Source: an uncultured Clostridia bacterium
GTDB taxonomy: Bacteria; Bacillota; Clostridia; TANB77; CAG-508
Assembly: GCA_949746285.1 (NCBI GenBank)
Contig: CATJZH010000148.1
Location: 1-10,477, forward strand
DNA: 10,477 nucleotides
Reading direction: 5' to 3'
The notes under the pieces were generated by a model. It was not told the DNA's origin, ran no database searches, and saw only the letters and a program-made list of their open reading frames with translations. A program made the translations under genes and the position numbers. Positions 7,018 to 10,477 of this stretch are shown here, piece after piece (the first letter of the stretch is position 1; every line of letters starts with the position of its first letter).

Positions 7018-7046
7018 ATTATAATATATTTTTCCATATATTACAA
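7018..7046 (-). promoter_or_regulatory. Sigma-A promoter of the exporter/c-di-GMP operon
   Basis: On the minus strand TTGTAA (7041-7046), a 17-bp spacer and a perfect TATAAT (7018-7023) lie about 30 bases before the ATG of the 54-aa gene. The expected start near 7011 leaves a short leader carrying GGAGGT. The promoter follows the terminator of the preceding operon, so the two operons are transcriptionally separate. Confidence 0.85.
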
Positions 7047-7062
7047 GTTTTGTTACATAAAA

Positions 7063-7102
7063 GAAATCCAATTATTACGTTTTAGATTAATAATTGGATT
7101 TC
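7063..7102 (-). terminator. Rho-independent terminator after the GldG-like gene
   Basis: A perfect 15-bp inverted repeat (7063-7077 with 7088-7102) encloses a 10-base loop. In the leftward direction it ends in TTTCTTTT. It begins 11 bases after the TAA of the GldG-like gene. The stem is AT-rich but long. Confidence 0.85.
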
Positions 7103-7113
7103 ATATTAATATT

Positions 7114-8607
7114 TTATTTTCTTCTTTTCCTTAATGACCAAACTACAATTCCAATAATTATTATTAATACTGGAACTGCAAATACTATTACTGTTACAAT
7201 AATATTTTGTGTATTTGTTGGCTGATATGTTGAACTTGCCATATCTTTTCTTATAGTTAATGTATTTCCTTTATCTCCCAAATATGCCATTGAATTTATA
7301 ACGAAGTCTTTATTACTTCCTATAGCTGATAAAGGATATGATTCACTAAGTGGTGATGTATAGTCTGTTATAAAATTTCCTGTTGCTATAATTACTAGTT
7401 TAGATTCTAAAGCACCATTTTGTTCTTCATTTTGTGTTCCTACATTTTTTGTAAGTACTGCTGCAATTTCACATGCTCCTGTTTGGGCAGACTCTTTTGC
7501 AGCATTTATATCTGATGATAAATTAGTAACAAACATGGCTTCATCTGATGTACTTAATAAATTCTCCTTTTCTACCTTTAAATTTTGTAATTCTTCATCA
7601 GTTTTATATTGTAGTCTTGCAGAATACATAAGCCACATATAGCTATCTGTACTAATATCAGAAGTTATTTTATGAGAAGCTGATATTTGTGGCATAAATA
7701 TATAAGGATATTGCCCTATAGCTTTGTTGTTTGCCATTTCTAATATATATCCATTTTCTATAGATACACCATATTCATCTAATATAGATTGAATATTTGG
7801 CAAAGAAACTTCTTTTGACATTGTATCCATTGAAAAATAAATTTTTCCACCTTTGTTTATATATTCTTTTATAGCTGAAACTTCTGGTTCAAAAAAGTCT
7901 TTGTTTGGTGACATAATTGCCAAAATATCACAATCTTCTGGTATATTTCCTTTTGAAGCTATATTTAGTGTTTCTACTTCAAAAGCTTCATTTTGCAAAT
8001 AAGTATTTAAAACAGCTAACTCTGATGAAGAAAATTCATCATGTCCTTCTACAAAATATACTTTAGGTTTATTTTCTTCAGTTAGTGCTAATATTGAATT
8101 TGTCATAACTTGTTCTGTTGTATCTATTTTCTCATAAGTAGTATAATCATATGTTGTAAATTCTTGAGAAGAAACTATTTTTTCAGTTTCACCAGATTTT
8201 AGAATTATTGAAAAATATCCTTCTGATAAATTATATTTTTTTACCATATCATAATTTGATTCTTCTGTAAGTATTTCATAAGTAATTTTATTATTAGCTT
8301 TATTATATTGTTTTAATAAATCAATAAAATTACTTTTTTCTTCAAATCCATATGAATATAAAACAATTTCTTGATCTATTTTACTAATTGCATCTTTTGA
8401 TGCATCGCTTAATGTATATATTTTATTTTCTGTAACATCTATTTTAGGTAAATCTATTTCTTTTATTCCTAAATTTAACGCAATATATGCTGCTATAAGT
8501 ATTGCTATTATTAAAAATGTTTTTGTTCCATTTACTAACCATTTTTTTCTTAAATTTAGAGATATTCTCTCTCCTAATTTAACTTTTTTCTCATCTTTTT
8601 CTTTCAT
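7114..8607 (-). CDS. GldG-like ABC-associated membrane protein
   Basis: This 497-aa protein has a basic cytoplasmic N-terminus, a membrane helix at about 27-47, a large extracytoplasmic domain, and a second helix at about 469-490 followed by RKRRK. The extracytoplasmic part begins with the IDVTENKIYTLSDAS stretch typical of the GldG/DUF4350-type proteins encoded beside ABC-2 transporters, and contains a VYFVEGHDE motif seen in that family. In Bacteroidota such proteins belong to the GldAFG gliding system. In clostridia the same trio occurs without gliding and its function is not established, so only the family is asserted. ATG at 8607 follows GGAGGGAGGA (8614-8623), 18 bases after the permease stop; it is the last gene of the operon. 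Confidence 0.87.
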   Translation of the reverse strand: MKEKDEKKVKLGERISLNLRKKWLVNGTKTFLIIAILIAAYIALNLGIKEIDLPKIDVTENKIYTLSDASKDAISKIDQEIVLYSYGFEEKSNFIDLLKQYNKANNKITYEILTEESNYDMVKKYNLSEGYFSIILKSGETEKIVSSQEFTTYDYTTYEKIDTTEQVMTNSILALTEENKPKVYFVEGHDEFSSSELAVLNTYLQNEAFEVETLNIASKGNIPEDCDILAIMSPNKDFFEPEVSAIKEYINKGGKIYFSMDTMSKEVSLPNIQSILDEYGVSIENGYILEMANNKAIGQYPYIFMPQISASHKITSDISTDSYMWLMYSARLQYKTDEELQNLKVEKENLLSTSDEAMFVTNLSSDINAAKESAQTGACEIAAVLTKNVGTQNEEQNGALESKLVIIATGNFITDYTSPLSESYPLSAIGSNKDFVINSMAYLGDKGNTLTIRKDMASSTYQPTNTQNIIVTVIVFAVPVLIIIIGIVVWSLRKRRK

Positions 8608-8625
8608 TTTTTATCCTCCCTCCTT

Positions 8626-9306
8626 CTATTTTACACTTTTTCTTCTCTGCAATATTATTATTGTAAGTAATATAAATAATACAGCAAAAGATACAAATGT
8701 TATAATTTCTGATACAGAAATTAATCCTGTTGGGAAGTTTTCAAATTTTGTTATTAGAGAAAATACATCTAATATTGGAAGTAAATTTGGTAAAAACCAT
8801 ATTGCCATAAATGCTCCTATTGTTATAACAGATGCCACTATTTGATTTTCTGTTATACTTGATGCAAACATACCAAAAGATATATATGCTAAACTTAGTA
8901 AGAAAAATCCAAATAATGTACTTAAAGCAACTAATAATGATGGATTTCCAAAATAATCTAATATTATAAAATACATAAATGTAAGAGCTTCTGTTATTAA
9001 AATTATAATTCCAGCTGCTAAAAATTTACCAAGTACTATTGATGTTATGCCTCTAGGTGATGTTAATAAAAGTTGCTCTGTTCCATTTTTTCTTTCTTCT
9101 GCAAACATTCTCATTGTTAATATAGGTGTTACAAATGTTAATATTGTTGCTCCATTATAAAACAAATACTCAAAATTTATAACACGACTAGTAAATATTG
9201 TTACCATAAAAAATACACTAAATATAAGTAAAAATAACCCTATAAAAATATATCCTATTGGAGATAACAAATAACTCTTTAATTCTTTTTTTATAATTGC
9301 CAACAT
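8626..9306 (-). CDS. ABC-2 type permease, GldF-like
   Basis: This 226-aa integral membrane protein has about six helices. It begins with the MLAIIKKELKSYLLSPIGYI signature of GldF/NosY-like permeases and has the MRMFAEERKNGTEQLLLTSP loop between helices 2 and 3, which contacts the ATPase in this family. It would form the membrane channel of the transporter with the ATPase upstream and the GldG-like protein downstream. Its ATG overlaps the ATPase stop by one base (TAATG), which implies translational coupling. A GGAGGAG site lies inside the end of the ATPase gene. Confidence 0.9.
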   Translation of the reverse strand: MLAIIKKELKSYLLSPIGYIFIGLFLLIFSVFFMVTIFTSRVINFEYLFYNGATILTFVTPILTMRMFAEERKNGTEQLLLTSPRGITSIVLGKFLAAGIIILITEALTFMYFIILDYFGNPSLLVALSTLFGFFLLSLAYISFGMFASSITENQIVASVITIGAFMAIWFLPNLLPILDVFSLITKFENFPTGLISVSEIITFVSFAVLFILLTIIILQRRKSVK

Positions 9307-10427
9307 TATTTATCTCCTCCTTCTTCTTTTTTATCTTTCTTTTCTTCTTTCTCAGCTTTCTTACGAGCTTTTTCTTCTTTTTTAGCTTGCTTCTTATTTT
9401 CTTTCTCTTCTTTTTTCATCTTTTCTTCTTCTCGCAATTCTTCTATTTCTTTGTCATATTGCATTTTCTTTATTTCTTTTTGACTATATTCTGGTCTATC
9501 TTCTACTAATTTTATAAATGCTTCTTCTAGTGATGCTTCTACTTTATTCATTTCTAATATTACAATATCATTTTTAGCACAAGTAGAGAAAATTTTCTTT
9601 CTAATATCTTCATTTGAAGATGTTTCGACAGAATACTCTTTACTATTATCTTCATTTTCTTTAACTATTTTTATATCTAATATTTCATTTATTTCTTCTT
9701 TTATAGATAAAAATTTGTTGCCAATATCATCTACAATAACTCTTAATGTTGCCTTATCTGATGTGTTATTCTCTAAATGTTCTGTTGTATCTACTGCAAC
9801 AATTTCACCTTTATCTATTATTATTACCTTTTCACAAAGTTGACTTATTTCTGAAAGTATATGTGAACTAATTAAAACAGTATGATCTTTTCTAAAAGAT
9901 TTAATAAGTTCTCTTATTTCTATAACTTGTTTTGGATCTAATCCAACTGTTGGTTCATCTAAAATTAATATTTTAGGATTTCCAACTATTGCCCCTGCCA
10001 TACTAACTCTTTGCTTATAACCTCTTGATAAATTTTTAGTTAGGTTATTTTGTACTTTTTCAAGTCCAGTATCTGCAATAGCTTTTTTTACTGCTTCTTT
10101 CCTTTCACTTTTAGGTAATAATTTTAGCTCTGCCATATAAGAAACGAATTCTTTTACTGTTAAATCGGCATACAAAGGTGTTCCTTCTGGCATATACCCA
10201 ATTTGTCTTTTTACTTTTTTAGATTTACGGTCGATATTGTATCCATCTACAATAATTTCCCCTTCAGTTGGTTCAATAAAACCTGTAATCATGTTCATAG
10301 TTGTAGATTTTCCAGCTCCATTACGACCTAAAAAACCAACTATTTCACCATCTTTGACTTCGAAACCTATATTTCTAACTGCATAGAAATTCCCATACTT
10401 TTTAGTAACATTTTTTACTTCTATCAA
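9306..10427 (-). CDS. ABC transporter ATPase, GldA-like, with Lys/Glu-rich tail
   Basis: This 373-aa ATPase drives the ABC-2 permease encoded next to it. Motifs are Walker A GRNGAGKST (34-42), the YMPE segment of this subfamily (78-81), signature LSRGYKQR (133-140), Walker B ILILDEP with E158, and H189 in SSHI. Residues 225-310 form the accessory domain usual in this subfamily. From about 322 to 373 the chain is almost entirely Lys, Glu, Arg and Ala, probably a helical or disordered charged extension not needed for ATPase function. The start is TTG at 10427, eight bases after AGGAGG (10436-10441); no ATG fits the conserved MIEVKNVTKKYG beginning. It is the first gene of the operon within the window, but its promoter is not visible. 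Confidence 0.92.
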   Translation of the reverse strand: MIEVKNVTKKYGNFYAVRNIGFEVKDGEIVGFLGRNGAGKSTTMNMITGFIEPTEGEIIVDGYNIDRKSKKVKRQIGYMPEGTPLYADLTVKEFVSYMAELKLLPKSERKEAVKKAIADTGLEKVQNNLTKNLSRGYKQRVSMAGAIVGNPKILILDEPTVGLDPKQVIEIRELIKSFRKDHTVLISSHILSEISQLCEKVIIIDKGEIVAVDTTEHLENNTSDKATLRVIVDDIGNKFLSIKEEINEILDIKIVKENEDNSKEYSVETSSNEDIRKKIFSTCAKNDIVILEMNKVEASLEEAFIKLVEDRPEYSQKEIKKMQYDKEIEELREEEKMKKEEKENKKQAKKEEKARKKAEKEEKKDKKEEGGDK

Positions 10428-10477
10428 AGTCTTTTCCTCCTCTATTATAATATTTATATAAATTTTATATATATAAC

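Noticed and set aside
9297..9509. 70-codon rightward open frame rich in Phe and Leu
   Set aside because: It is the complement of the Lys/Glu tail of the ATPase; AAA/GAA codons read backwards give Phe/Leu/Ser.
10444..10449. TATAAT just upstream of the GldA-like gene as its promoter
   Set aside because: It abuts the ribosome binding site, so transcription would start inside AGGAGG, and no -35 is found at the right distance. The true promoter is probably beyond the window.

Overview
The window looks like chromosomal DNA of a very AT-rich Gram-positive anaerobe of the Clostridia type. Evidence: strong GGAGG ribosome binding sites, TTGACT/TTGTAA-N17-TATAAT promoters, some TTG and GTG starts, AGA-dominated arginine codons, and families common in that group. 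Every supported gene is on the minus strand, so genes are read from right to left.

Right block (about 10427 down to 7063): a three-gene operon. It encodes a GldA-like ABC ATPase with a long Lys/Glu tail, a six-helix ABC-2 permease, and a GldG-like membrane-anchored extracytoplasmic protein. A 15-bp perfect-stem terminator closes it. Middle block (about 7046 down to 1922): a good sigma-A promoter starts an operon of a 54-aa unknown protein, two ABC exporter half-transporters that by motif form a heterodimer with one degenerate and one consensus ATP site, and a degenerate-GGDEF/intact-EAL c-di-GMP protein. A hairpin terminator closes this operon too.

The most notable feature is that the last two genes of the middle operon are each interrupted by one extra base. 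In both, the extra base is a C placed directly before a GGN codon, so the zero-frame codon at the break is CGG. Skipping that C restores a 582-aa transporter (its partner has 581 aa) with a perfect Walker A motif, and a 431-aa GGDEF-EAL protein. By my scan these are the only two in-frame CGG codons in roughly 2,750 codons of the AT-rich part. Either two sequence errors or mutations happened to share one form, or CGG is a +1 frameshift codon in this organism.

Left block (1 to about 1950): the first 1275 bases are an incomplete gene, running off the window, for a membrane-anchored surface protein with tandem bacterial Ig-like repeats. It is visibly richer in G+C and uses CGG as an ordinary codon twice. 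Upstream of it, about 1440-1672 appears to hold decayed coding remains of the same Ig-like repeats. Further upstream there is an isolated strong leftward promoter with a Spo0A-box match beside the start site, followed by possible alternative hairpins. This block may have a different origin from the rest, through transfer or a chimeric assembly.
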